Assembly (NCBI RefSeq): GCF_900188425.1
Contig: NZ_FZON01000007.1
Location: 57,399-121,398 of the forward strand
Length of the DNA: 64,000 nt
Origin: Antarctobacter heliothermus
Lineage (GTDB): Bacteria; Pseudomonadota; Alphaproteobacteria; Rhodobacterales; Rhodobacteraceae
Reading direction: 5' to 3'
In this document: positions 16,783-25,046 of the stretch, piece after piece
Layout of the letters: each line of letters starts with the position of its first letter
Numbering within the stretch: position 1 is the stretch's first letter
Translations under genes and position numbers: made by a program
The notes under the pieces: generated by a model
Databases searched by the model: none
What the model was told of the DNA's origin: nothing
Seen by the model: the letters and a program-made list of their open reading frames with translations, nothing else

Positions 16783-18078
16783 ATGGCAAATGTGGTCGTC
16801 GTGGGCGCGCAGTGGGGTGATGAGGGCAAGGGCAAGATCGTCGACTGGCTGTCCAGCCGGGCGGATGTGATCTGCCGCTTTCAGGGCGGTCACAATGCGG
16901 GTCATACCCTTGTCGTCGATGGCAAGGTCTACAAGCTGCACGCGCTGCCGTCCGGCGTTGTGCGCCGGGGCAAGCTGTCGGTGATCGGCAATGGTGTTGT
17001 GCTGGACCCCTGGCACCTGATGCAGGAAATCGAAACCGTGCGTGCGCAGGGCGTTGAAATCACGCCCGAAACGCTGATGATCGCGGAAAACACGCCGCTG
17101 ATCCTGCCGATCCACGGCGAGCTGGACCGCGCGCGCGAAGAGGCCGCCAGCAAGGGCACCAAGATCGGCACCACCGGGCGCGGCATCGGCCCCGCCTATG
17201 AGGACAAGGTGGGTCGCCGGGCGATCCGCGTCGCGGATCTGGCCGATGATGCCACGCTGGAGGCGCGGGTGGACCGCGCCTTGCAACACCACGATCCGCT
17301 GCGCCGGGGACTGGGGATCGCCCCGGTCGACCGCGCCGCACTGATCGCGCAACTGCGTGAGATCGCTCCGAAAATTCTGGAATACGCCGGGCCGGTCTGG
17401 AAGATCCTGAACGAAAAGCGCCGCGCCGGGGACCGCATTCTGTTCGAGGGCGCGCAGGGCGCGCTGCTGGACATCGACTTTGGCACCTATCCTTTTGTCA
17501 CCTCGTCAAACGTGATCGCGGGACAGGCGGCGACCGGCACCGGGATCGGGCCGGGGGCGATTGATTTTGTGCTGGGCATCGTCAAGGCCTACACCACCCG
17601 CGTCGGTGAGGGGCCGTTCCCGACCGAACTGCTGGACGCCGACGGCCAGCGGCTGGGCGAACGCGGGCATGAGTTTGGCACCACCACCGGGCGCAAGCGG
17701 CGCTGCGGCTGGTTCGACGCTGTGCTGGTGCGCCAGACCTGCGCCACCTCGGGCGTCAACGGCATCTCCTTGACCAAGCTGGACGTGCTGGACGGGTTCG
17801 AGACGCTCAAGATCTGCGTCGGCTACGATCTGGACGGCACGCGACTGGACTATCTGCCGTTTGCGTCCGAACAGCAGGCGCGCTGTGTGCCGATCTACGA
17901 GGAAATGGACGGCTGGGCCGAGTCGACAGAGGGCGCGCGCAGCTGGGCCGATCTGCCGGCGGCGGCGATCAAATACGTCCGCCGGGTCGAGGAACTGATC
18001 GGCTGTCCGGTGGCACTGTTGTCGACCTCGCCGGAACGCGACGACACGATTCTGGTCACCGACCCCTTCGAGGACTAA
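16783..18078 (+). CDS. purA: Adenylosuccinate synthetase
   Basis: This 431-residue protein carries the full family signature. [11 protein letters not shown] (8-18) includes catalytic Asp13, and [10 protein letters not shown] includes His41. Later motifs are [37 protein letters not shown] and [12 protein letters not shown]. It joins aspartate to IMP using GTP, the first committed step from IMP to AMP. ATG 16783 follows AAAGGGGAAAA; a longer in-frame extension overlaps the divergent gene and is not credible. A small DUF2842 gene follows after 55 bases, and a strong terminator ends the pair. Confidence 0.97.
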   Translation: MANVVVVGAQWGDEGKGKIVDWLSSRADVICRFQGGHNAGHTLVVDGKVYKLHALPSGVVRRGKLSVIGNGVVLDPWHLMQEIETVRAQGVEITPETLMIAENTPLILPIHGELDRAREEAASKGTKIGTTGRGIGPAYEDKVGRRAIRVADLADDATLEARVDRALQHHDPLRRGLGIAPVDRAALIAQLREIAPKILEYAGPVWKILNEKRRAGDRILFEGAQGALLDIDFGTYPFVTSSNVIAGQAATGTGIGPGAIDFVLGIVKAYTTRVGEGPFPTELLDADGQRLGERGHEFGTTTGRKRRCGWFDAVLVRQTCATSGVNGISLTKLDVLDGFETLKICVGYDLDGTRLDYLPFASEQQARCVPIYEEMDGWAESTEGARSWADLPAAAIKYVRRVEELIGCPVALLSTSPERDDTILVTDPFED

Positions 18079-18133
18079 ATCCGCAGGCAAGGGCGAGGGT
18101 TTGTCCCGCCGTGCGGTCGAGAGGAGCAAGAAC

Positions 18134-18361
18134 ATGGCACTCAGCTACAAGGCGCGCAAGCGGTGGTCTCTGTTTGTGCTGCTGGTGGGATTCCCGCTGT
18201 ATATCGTTCTGGCCTGGGGCATCCTGAGCCGAATGAACCTGTGGGAATTGCCGCTGTTGGTGGAACTGGTGGTTTATGTATTCTTTGGCGTTGCGTGGAT
18301 TTTTCCGCTCAAACCGATCTTCAAGGGCGTTGGCCAGCCCGACCCGGACGCCAGGGACTGA
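18134..18361 (+). CDS. DUF2842 small membrane protein
   Basis: This 75-residue protein has two membrane helices (about 12-33 and 40-58, WSLFVLLVGFPLYIVLAWGI and LLVELVVYVFFGVAWIFPL). A short tail contains KPIFKGVGQPDP. Length and the motif YKARKRW match DUF2842, an alphaproteobacterial family of unknown function. GAGGAGC precedes the ATG. It probably shares the purA transcript, and the terminator at 18383-18420 closes the unit. Confidence 0.85.
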   Translation: MALSYKARKRWSLFVLLVGFPLYIVLAWGILSRMNLWELPLLVELVVYVFFGVAWIFPLKPIFKGVGQPDPDARD

Positions 18362-18382
18362 TCCCTGTCGTACTTGGACAAG

Positions 18383-18420
18383 AAAAAGCCCCCCGCGACA
18401 TCGGTCGCGGGGGGCTTTTT
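18383..18420. terminator. Strong bidirectional terminator
   Basis: AAAAAGCCCCCCGCGAC (18383-18399) and GTCGCGGGGGGCTTTTT (18404-18420) are perfectly complementary around the loop ATCG. The A-tract and T-tract make it work in both directions. It ends the purA-DUF2842 unit from the left and the 770-residue protein gene from the right. Confidence 0.95.
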
Positions 18421-18437
18421 GGTGCGCTGTCACAGGC

Positions 18438-20750
18438 TCAGCCGGTGGCGGCGGGCTTGAAGCTGATGGTCTCGGCGGCGGTGAAACGCCCGCCGGATGT
18501 CTTGCGGATCTTGCCCTCACGCAACAGCTGTCCAAAGCTGCGCAAACGGTCCTCCCGCGAGCTGTCGGATACTTCGGCCTGCCGCAGGGTGGTCATCAAC
18601 TGCGGGCGCGAGAACTGGTCGCGGCCCTCGACATAGGACATGTAGGCGGCGGCGGCCTCCAGCAGTTCCGGCAGGCCCTTGACCCCCACATCCGCGGCGA
18701 AGGCGGCAAAGCCTGACTCCTCGGTGGCGGTTTGCGGGACCGGGTCGGTGCGGCGGACGCGGCGGGGACGGACCGGCCCGGCGTCGGGTCCGCTGTCCTC
18801 GGTGGCCACGACCCGCTGTTCGGCCACCAGTTTCAGCGGCGTCGGAACATGGGTTTCGGGGCGTTCGGTGGGGCGGGTCACGCTTTGCGGGCGGCGCGGA
18901 CGCACCACGCTGGCCAGATCCTCGCGGTAGGGTTCCTGTTCGTCGGCGGCGTCGGCCTTTTGGCCCAGCAGGCGGTCGGCCTTGGTCGCGGCGACAGCGG
19001 CGCGCAGATGCGCAATGGCGCTGCGGCGGCGGTTGCCTTCGGGTTCGTCCATCGCGCTGTCGGTCTGGTCCATCAGGCGCGAGGTGTCGCCGTCCTCGAC
19101 CTCATGTTCGGTCAGCAGGGCGCGGGCCGGGCTGGCCAGTTTGACGGCCTTGCGAGCGCTGCTTTGCATGTCGCTGTCCGGGTCCGCATCGGCAGGCGCC
19201 TGGGGCGCGGCGATAGGATTGTCCAGCCGCAGCGGCGCGGCATGACCGGACACAGCGGTGTCGTCGGTGTCGTCCGGGGCGGCATCCTCCATGCCCGGCA
19301 TGGTCGAGGCAAAGGTCGGGTCCGGCGCGGTATCGTCGTCGTCCCACGCGCCGAAATCGCTGGCGAGTTCGGCCTTTACGGCGGCGAGTTCGCGGGCCAG
19401 TTCCTCTTCTTCATCGGGTGACAGGCTGCTGATGTCCGACGTTGCCACCGGCGGCGGCGACAGCTGTTCTGGCGCGACTTCGGGCACTTCTTCCAACATG
19501 CCGTCGTCGATCGCCTGTTCAAAGGCGGCGCGCTTGACCTTGACCACGCGGGCGCGCAGGGGGGCGGCCTGTGTGGCGGGTTCGGGCGGTTCAGCCGCCT
19601 CGGCCTTTGGGGCGGACCGGGGCGTCAACGGCCCTTCTTCGGCAGACCAGCTTCGGCCAAGGGCCGCTTCGACGGCTTCGATCGTGTCGGTGTCGTCGTG
19701 GTCGTCTTGGTCGATCTCGGCACTGTCGCGCGCGGCGGTTTCCGGTTCAAACGCGTCGTCATCATCGTAACCGACATCGTCGTCGTCACGGGTCTGGCCG
19801 GTGGCGAGCGCTGCGACGGCGGATACTGCGGCAGCAAGCGGCAGTGCGTCTGCGGGCGCATCGTTCTCGTCCTTGTCGTCGTCGGTGGCCATCAGGCTGG
19901 CCACGGCGGCGTCGAGCACGCTGTCATTGTCGTCGTCTTCGTAGTCGTCGTCTTCGCGGTCCAGATCGTCGCCAAGGTCAGTAGACTCGGCATCGCCGCT
20001 CTCGACCACCAGTTCGTCCAGCAGCGATTCGAGCGCGTCGTCGCGGGTTTCTTCGACAAGGGGCTCGTCGATGCGGGCCTCTTCGACGGGAACCTCGTCT
20101 TCCGGTGTCTCTTCGATCAGCGACATCTCTTCGGGCGTCTCATCGAACAGCGGTTCCTTGACCTCGGCCGCATCGGTGAGCGTGTTCTCGACCCGCGCTG
20201 ACATATCCGGCGCGTCATCTTCGGCGTCGGTGTCGGAGATCTGCGCGACAACGGCGCGGATGCGGTCCAGCTTGGCGGCGATTCCGTCCGGAGCGGAGGC
20301 GTGCGGAGCAGGCGCCGCCTCCGGTCCGTCGGGCACCAGGTCGTCCAGCACGGCCTCATGGTCGAGGTCGGCGGCGTCCGGCGCCAAAGTCTCTGCCAGA
20401 ACGGCGGTGGCCTCGATGGTGTCATCATCGGGCAGCAGTTCATCCGCATGGCTTGCGGGTCTGCTCATCGCGGCGGCCATGGCCCCGGCAGAGGCCGCGG
20501 CGGCCATCACCCGTGGCGGGCTGCCCAGCGACAGGGTGCCGCCGGTGTCGGCCATCCGGTCACGCAGGTATTCGGTGGCCAGTTCAGGATCGAATTGCGG
20601 TGGTTCCGCGCCGAAAAACCGATCCTCGCCCACAACGCCGCGAAAGAAATGCGTCGTCTCCTTGACCACTTCCATTGGATCGTCAAATCCTTCGGCGGTA
20701 CAGGAGAAGGTGCCATAGGACACGGTCAGGATCTTGCTCGAACTCACCAT
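18438..20750 (-). CDS. Large acidic, mostly disordered protein of unknown function
   Basis: This 770-residue protein is not recognised as a named family. An N-terminal region of about 85 residues looks folded (SSKILTVSYGTFSCTAEGFD, HFFRGVVGEDRFFGAEPP). The long middle (about 90-660) is extremely rich in Asp, Glu, Ala and Pro, with near-repeats such as LIEETPEDEVPVEE and EDDDYEDDDN, and is probably disordered. The last 90 residues look folded again (GFAAFAADVGVKGLPELLEAA to LREGKIRKTSGGRF) and resemble a winged-helix-like domain. There is no signal peptide or membrane helix. Conservation of the two ends suggests a scaffold or adaptor, but no partner is apparent. It is a single gene between the terminator and the divergent thiN. 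Confidence 0.7.
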   Translation of the reverse strand: MVSSSKILTVSYGTFSCTAEGFDDPMEVVKETTHFFRGVVGEDRFFGAEPPQFDPELATEYLRDRMADTGGTLSLGSPPRVMAAAASAGAMAAAMSRPASHADELLPDDDTIEATAVLAETLAPDAADLDHEAVLDDLVPDGPEAAPAPHASAPDGIAAKLDRIRAVVAQISDTDAEDDAPDMSARVENTLTDAAEVKEPLFDETPEEMSLIEETPEDEVPVEEARIDEPLVEETRDDALESLLDELVVESGDAESTDLGDDLDREDDDYEDDDNDSVLDAAVASLMATDDDKDENDAPADALPLAAAVSAVAALATGQTRDDDDVGYDDDDAFEPETAARDSAEIDQDDHDDTDTIEAVEAALGRSWSAEEGPLTPRSAPKAEAAEPPEPATQAAPLRARVVKVKRAAFEQAIDDGMLEEVPEVAPEQLSPPPVATSDISSLSPDEEEELARELAAVKAELASDFGAWDDDDTAPDPTFASTMPGMEDAAPDDTDDTAVSGHAAPLRLDNPIAAPQAPADADPDSDMQSSARKAVKLASPARALLTEHEVEDGDTSRLMDQTDSAMDEPEGNRRRSAIAHLRAAVAATKADRLLGQKADAADEQEPYREDLASVVRPRRPQSVTRPTERPETHVPTPLKLVAEQRVVATEDSGPDAGPVRPRRVRRTDPVPQTATEESGFAAFAADVGVKGLPELLEAAAAYMSYVEGRDQFSRPQLMTTLRQAEVSDSSREDRLRSFGQLLREGKIRKTSGGRFTAAETISFKPAATG

Positions 20751-20888
20751 GGTCTGCTCACTTTCATTCGTTCTGCAACAGTGTGTTTACCACGTTGACC
20801 GAGACGAAAGCTGTTCGAATCTGTGCCGTCAACGGTATCATTTCATGACCGGATTGTGATCTGTTTCCCAAACCGTCATTAATCGGCC

Positions 20889-21575
20889 ATGAAAGTTAAA
20901 ATTGTTCACGACGATGCGCCGGTGTTGCTGGTCGGTGGCGGAGAGGTCGACCAGCAGGTTCTGGCGGCGGCCCTGCCCGCAGCGGGGCAGGTAGTGGCCG
21001 CCGACGGCGGCGCGGCGCAGGTGCTGGCGCTGGGGCGGATGCCCGACGCCGTTTACGGCGACATGGATTCGCTGGCGCCAGAGGTGCAGGCGCAGCTGGA
21101 CGACGGCGTGCTGCGCGCGATCCCGGAACAGAACAGCACCGATTTCGACAAATGCCTGCGCCACATCGAGGCGCCTCTGGTCTTTGGCTACGGGTTTCTG
21201 GGTCACAGGCTGGACCATCAGCTTGCCGCGATGACCGTGCTTGTCAAACACCCCGACCGGCGCTGCCTGCTGATCGGGGCAGAGGATGTCGTGATGGTCT
21301 GCCCGCCGCACCTGTCGCTGGACCTGCCGGGGGGCACGCGGTTCTCGCTGTATCCGATGGCGCCGGTCACAGGCCGGTCGAACGGCCTGCACTGGCCCAT
21401 CGACGGGTTGGCGTTCACGCCCGCAGGCACCATCGGCACCTCCAACACGGTCGACGGCCCGGTGCGGCTGCACATGGACGGGCCTGCTATGCTGCTTATC
21501 CTGCCGGTGGCGTGCCTGAGTGCATTGCTTGCGGGGCTGGCGGACGCGCCCGAAACATGGCCCGCTCTCGGATAA
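20889..21575 (+). CDS. thiN: Thiamine pyrophosphokinase
   Basis: This 228-residue protein has the TPK catalytic domain: VVAADGGAAQVLALG, AVYGDMDSL, STDFDKCLRH and GFLGHRLDHQLA. The acidic and basic residues bind Mg-ATP and thiamine. A C-terminal beta-sandwich contains the typical LHWPIDGL and SNTVDGPVRL. It makes the cofactor thiamine diphosphate from thiamine and ATP. The ribosome site upstream is weak. The last 80 bases overlap the end of the convergent EamA transporter gene, an unusually long antisense coding overlap. Confidence 0.92.
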   Translation: MKVKIVHDDAPVLLVGGGEVDQQVLAAALPAAGQVVAADGGAAQVLALGRMPDAVYGDMDSLAPEVQAQLDDGVLRAIPEQNSTDFDKCLRHIEAPLVFGYGFLGHRLDHQLAAMTVLVKHPDRRCLLIGAEDVVMVCPPHLSLDLPGGTRFSLYPMAPVTGRSNGLHWPIDGLAFTPAGTIGTSNTVDGPVRLHMDGPAMLLILPVACLSALLAGLADAPETWPALG

Positions 21576-22446
21576 CGATGTACAGGCCCGCGCCGATGGT
21601 GATGGCAATGCCCACCGTGGCCAGTGCGCCGGGCAGGTCACCAAAGATGGCAAAGCCCACGGCGGTGGCAAAGGGGATCTCCAGGTACTGCATCGGGGCC
21701 AGCGTCGAGGCGGGCGCATAGCGCAGCGACCATGTCATCAGCAGATGCGCAAAGGTTCCGGCGGTGCCCATCATCACGATCAGGGTCCAGCCGCGCGCGT
21801 TCGGGGCGACCCAGTCCAGCTCTGGCAACAGCCCCGCAGGCGTCAACGCCATCACCGGCACAAGCAAGGCCAGCGCAATCAGCGCCGAGACCGCCTGCAT
21901 CCCGATCGGGTCGGTTGTCCCGGCAATGCGCCGCGTCACCAGCATGAACAGCGAAAACACCAGCGCCACCCCCAGCGGCAACAGCGCGGGCCAGCCGATG
22001 TCGGTAAAGGCGGGCTGCACCACCAGCAGCGTCCCGGCAAAGCCTACCGCGCAGGCGGTGAACCGTCGGACGCCCACCTCTTCGCCCAGAAACCAGTAGC
22101 CCAGCAGCAACATGATAAAGGGCATCACAAAGGCGATGGCCACCGCGTCGGCCAGCGGCAGGTAGAGCAGCGCGCTGAACATCAGCGAAATGCCCGCGAT
22201 GTGCAGCAGGGTCCGCAACACGACAAAGCCGAATTCGACGCGGCTCATCCGCCAGACCCGCCGGGTGGCCAGTGTCAGAGGCACAAGGATCAGCGCCTGA
22301 AAGGCAAACCGCAGGGTGACCAGCTGACCCACCGCCATCTCCGGGCCCAACAGCTTGGCCAGGGAATCGCCAAAGGGTGCCAGCAGGCAAAAGCCCAGCA
22401 TCAGGGTGATGCCCAGCAGCGGCTTGTCGTGGTCAGAGGTGCTCAT
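21496..22446 (-). CDS. DMT-superfamily transporter (EamA domain)
   Basis: This 316-residue protein has ten hydrophobic helices in two EamA repeats. It starts ITLMLGFCLLAPFGDSLAKLLG and includes TAVGFAIFGDLPGALATVGIAITIGAGLYI in the second half. Such proteins export or import metabolites, often amino acids or nucleosides; the substrate is unknown. The C terminus is encoded across the thiN 3' end. The upstream 196-residue gene ends 37 bases before its start and is on the same strand, so the purD transcript could read into it. Confidence 0.85.
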   Translation of the reverse strand: MSTSDHDKPLLGITLMLGFCLLAPFGDSLAKLLGPEMAVGQLVTLRFAFQALILVPLTLATRRVWRMSRVEFGFVVLRTLLHIAGISLMFSALLYLPLADAVAIAFVMPFIMLLLGYWFLGEEVGVRRFTACAVGFAGTLLVVQPAFTDIGWPALLPLGVALVFSLFMLVTRRIAGTTDPIGMQAVSALIALALLVPVMALTPAGLLPELDWVAPNARGWTLIVMMGTAGTFAHLLMTWSLRYAPASTLAPMQYLEIPFATAVGFAIFGDLPGALATVGIAITIGAGLYIVIRERAMFRARPPAPQAMHSGTPPAG

Positions 22447-22483
22447 GGCGCGACCCTAGCGGGCGTCGCGGGCGGGTGAAATG

Positions 22484-23074
22484 TCAAACGCGCTGGTCAG
22501 GGGCTTTTGGCAGGTCGAGCAGATCGACAATGGCGGGCAGCGCCGACACCGGGATCTCCAACGGTGTGCGCCACAGCGCATGGCGATGCATCAGTACAGC
22601 GCCGAACAGCGCCAGCAGGGTCACAGGGACAATCATGCCGAGCAACCGGTCGGAACTGACGCCAGTGGCCAGCGCCGCAATGCCGATCCCCAGACCCATG
22701 ACCAGCGACAGGACTCCGATGCCAAACCACAGCGCCCGTATTGCGCCGGCCTCGCCGATTTTCACCGGCAGGTCCGGGGCGCGGCTGGACAGGTGTTCGG
22801 ACACCCGGCGACACAGGGCGCGGTGGGCGGCGCGGTTCGGATCGTCCGGGGGCAGGCCGAGGCGGGTGTTGACCGAAATGCGGCACAGCCCCGAGGCCCC
22901 CCTGAGGTCAAGCCGCCGCATCCGTATCAGCTGGACCGTCGTGTCGACAAAATTCGCCGTTTCGATCCCGGTCAGGTCACAGGTGCCTTGCGGGCCGGTC
23001 AACAGATCACCCTCCAGACGCCAGGTGACGGTTTTCCCGATCGGGGCCAGCCGGAACGTGAAGTCCTCAGTCAA
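22484..23074 (-). CDS. Two-helix membrane protein of unknown function
   Basis: The encoded protein is about 196 residues if the TTG at 23074 is used. That start overlaps the last eight bases of purD, and the first ATG lies well inside purD and gives an implausible N terminus. A soluble N-terminal half (TFRLAPIGKTVTWRLEGDLL) is followed by two adjacent membrane helices (ALWFGIGVLSLVMGLGIGIA and MIVPVTLLALFGAVLMHRHA) and a short tail. I do not recognise the family. It is translationally linked to purD and is likely a conserved companion in this group, but nothing indicates its role. Confidence 0.6.
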   Translation of the reverse strand: MTEDFTFRLAPIGKTVTWRLEGDLLTGPQGTCDLTGIETANFVDTTVQLIRMRRLDLRGASGLCRISVNTRLGLPPDDPNRAAHRALCRRVSEHLSSRAPDLPVKIGEAGAIRALWFGIGVLSLVMGLGIGIAALATGVSSDRLLGMIVPVTLLALFGAVLMHRHALWRTPLEIPVSALPAIVDLLDLPKAPDQRV

Positions 23075-24332
23075 GGGCGCGCCAGCCGATGTCGCGGCGG
23101 AACACCCCCTGCGGCCAGTCCACGGCATCGACCATGGCATAGGCCCGGTCACGCGCCTCTTGCAGGGTGGCGCCGCGCGCGGTGGCGTTCAGCACCCGTC
23201 CGCCATTGGCCATAACCTTGCCGCCTTCGGCCTTGGTGCCTGCGTGGAACATCATCTGGAAACTGTCCTCGGGCAGGGCGTCCAACCCGCCGATCACCGT
23301 GCCCTTGTCATAGGCACCCGGATAGCCGTCGGCGGCCAGCACGACGGTCATGGCGTGGTCGTCGGCCCAGGTGACCTGCGCCTCTGCCAGCCGCCCCTCG
23401 GCGCAGGCATGCATCAGGTCCAGCGCCTGCGCGCCCAGACGCAGCATCAGCACCTGACATTCCGGGTCGCCAAAGCGCGCGTTGAATTCCACCAGCCGGG
23501 GTTCCCCGTCCTCGATCATCAGGCCCACATACAGCACGCCCTGATAGGGCATCCCGCGCTTGACCATCTCGGCCATGGTGGGGCGCACGATCTGGTCCAG
23601 CGCCTTTTGCGTGACCTCGGGGGTCACCACCGGGGCGGGGGAATAGGCCCCCATGCCGCCGGTGTTGGGGCCGGTATCGCCCTCACCGATGCGCTTGTGA
23701 TCCTGCGCGGTGCCGATGGGCAGGCAGGTTTCGCCATCGACCAGCACAAAGAAAGACGCCTCTTCGCCGGTCATGAAATCCTCGATCACGATCTCGGCCC
23801 CGGCCTCGCCAAAGGCACCGCCGAACATCTCATCGACCGCGGCCTTGGCGGTGGCCTCATCCATCGCCACAACCACGCCCTTGCCCGCGGCCAGCCCGTC
23901 TGCCTTGACCACGATGGGCGCACCGACGGCCTCGATATAGTGGTGCGCGCCCGAGGCGCCGTTGAAGGCGACCCAACCGGCCTGCGGCGCGTCGGCGGCA
24001 TCGCAGATCTCCTTGGTGAACTTCTTGGAGGCCTCCAGCTGGGCCGCCGCCGCAGAGGGGCCAAAGACTAGAATGCCCGCCTCGCGCAGGCGGTCGGCCA
24101 CACCTGCCGCCAGAGGGGCCTCGGGGCCGATGATCACCAGGTCGATGGCGTGTTCGCCGGCGAATTCGGTCACGGCACCCGGGTCTTCGATGTCCAGCCG
24201 GGCGCATTCGGCGATCTGTTCGATGCCCGCGTTGCCCGGCGCCACGATCAGCTTGTCGCACTTGGGGTTTTGCAGGGTGGCCCATGCGAGGCTGTGTTCG
24301 CGGCCGCCGCCGCCGAGGATTAGGATATTCAC
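23067..24332 (-). CDS. purD: Phosphoribosylamine-glycine ligase
   Basis: This 421-residue protein has the ATP-grasp architecture of GAR synthetase. An N-terminal domain starts with ILILGGGGREHSLAW. Then come the ATP-grasp lid and core, with PIVVKADGLAAGKGVVVA and IVIEDFMTGEEASFFVL. The metal site is in LVEFNARFGDPECQ and the late motif is DKGTVIGGLD. It joins glycine to phosphoribosylamine in step two of purine synthesis. The start is GTG 24332, which fits the conserved first strand exactly. A much longer open frame upstream is antisense to the divergent neighbour and rejected. Confidence 0.96.
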   Translation of the reverse strand: MNILILGGGGREHSLAWATLQNPKCDKLIVAPGNAGIEQIAECARLDIEDPGAVTEFAGEHAIDLVIIGPEAPLAAGVADRLREAGILVFGPSAAAAQLEASKKFTKEICDAADAPQAGWVAFNGASGAHHYIEAVGAPIVVKADGLAAGKGVVVAMDEATAKAAVDEMFGGAFGEAGAEIVIEDFMTGEEASFFVLVDGETCLPIGTAQDHKRIGEGDTGPNTGGMGAYSPAPVVTPEVTQKALDQIVRPTMAEMVKRGMPYQGVLYVGLMIEDGEPRLVEFNARFGDPECQVLMLRLGAQALDLMHACAEGRLAEAQVTWADDHAMTVVLAADGYPGAYDKGTVIGGLDALPEDSFQMMFHAGTKAEGGKVMANGGRVLNATARGATLQEARDRAYAMVDAVDWPQGVFRRDIGWRALD

Positions 24333-24395
24333 GCCGGGATTCCCTTCCGCTAGGATCGGCGGAACGCATACCCAAACCGCACCGCAGGAGCAAGT

Positions 24396-24980
24396 TTGAC
24401 CGTCCGCGACAGCCTGAACGCTCTTGGCGATTTCCATTTCCCCTTGTCGAACGATCTGTTGCTGCAACAGGCGATTCAACGCCGGTCCAACGAGGACAGC
24501 GACGTCGGCGGCTGCCGCAAACGCACGGTGGCGATGATGCAGGCATACCGCCGGTTCCTCGCGCTGGCGGCCGACACGCCGGAGGGAACGCTGACGGTCT
24601 CGGCCTCCTTGGCCAACCTTCACGCGATCTACAGCCGAGAGGCGCAGACCCCGGCCGCGCTGGATGACCGGCTGGGCACACATGTCAGTCTGGGGCCCCC
24701 GCGCCGCCTGCCGCTGCGCGACCCTGCCTATGAAGCTGGCCTCGCCCGCTACCGCGCGACCTATGGCGAGGATCCGCATCCGCGCATTGCGCCGTCGCAA
24801 AGACGGCGCATCGTCACCGGCGTGTTGCGCTGGGCGTTCCTGCTGGGATTGCTGGGCGGGATCATCGTGACCGTGGCCAAGCCCGACACCCCGGCCTTTC
24901 TGATCGCGTGCCTCGTACCGCTGGCGGCGGGGCTGATCTCGGTCATAGGCTATGACCAGTGGCACATCCCCAAGGTCTAG
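24396..24980 (+). CDS. Membrane-tailed protein of unknown function
   Basis: This 194-residue protein begins with TTG at 24396, preceded by AGGAG at six bases. The N-terminal 135 residues are soluble and helical (LLLQQAIQRRSNEDSDVGGCRKRTVAMM, then AIYSREAQTPAALDDRLG). Two hydrophobic segments close the protein (VLRWAFLLGLLGGIIVTVA and FLIACLVPLAAGLISVIG). I do not recognise the family. It is divergent from purD across 63 bases and 66 bases ahead of xseA on the same strand, so it may be cotranscribed with xseA. Confidence 0.6.
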   Translation: MTVRDSLNALGDFHFPLSNDLLLQQAIQRRSNEDSDVGGCRKRTVAMMQAYRRFLALAADTPEGTLTVSASLANLHAIYSREAQTPAALDDRLGTHVSLGPPRRLPLRDPAYEAGLARYRATYGEDPHPRIAPSQRRRIVTGVLRWAFLLGLLGGIIVTVAKPDTPAFLIACLVPLAAGLISVIGYDQWHIPKV

Positions 24981-25046
24981 TCGGCAGATTGGGGAAACCG
25001 GGGCAGGGCCATTGCACCCGGCGCGGCGATTGGGCTAACTCGATCC

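Noticed and set aside
24333..24965. Longer version of purD starting about 210 codons upstream
   Set aside because: The PurD nucleotide-binding strand begins at GTG 24332. The extension is antisense to the divergent membrane protein gene and has no family match.
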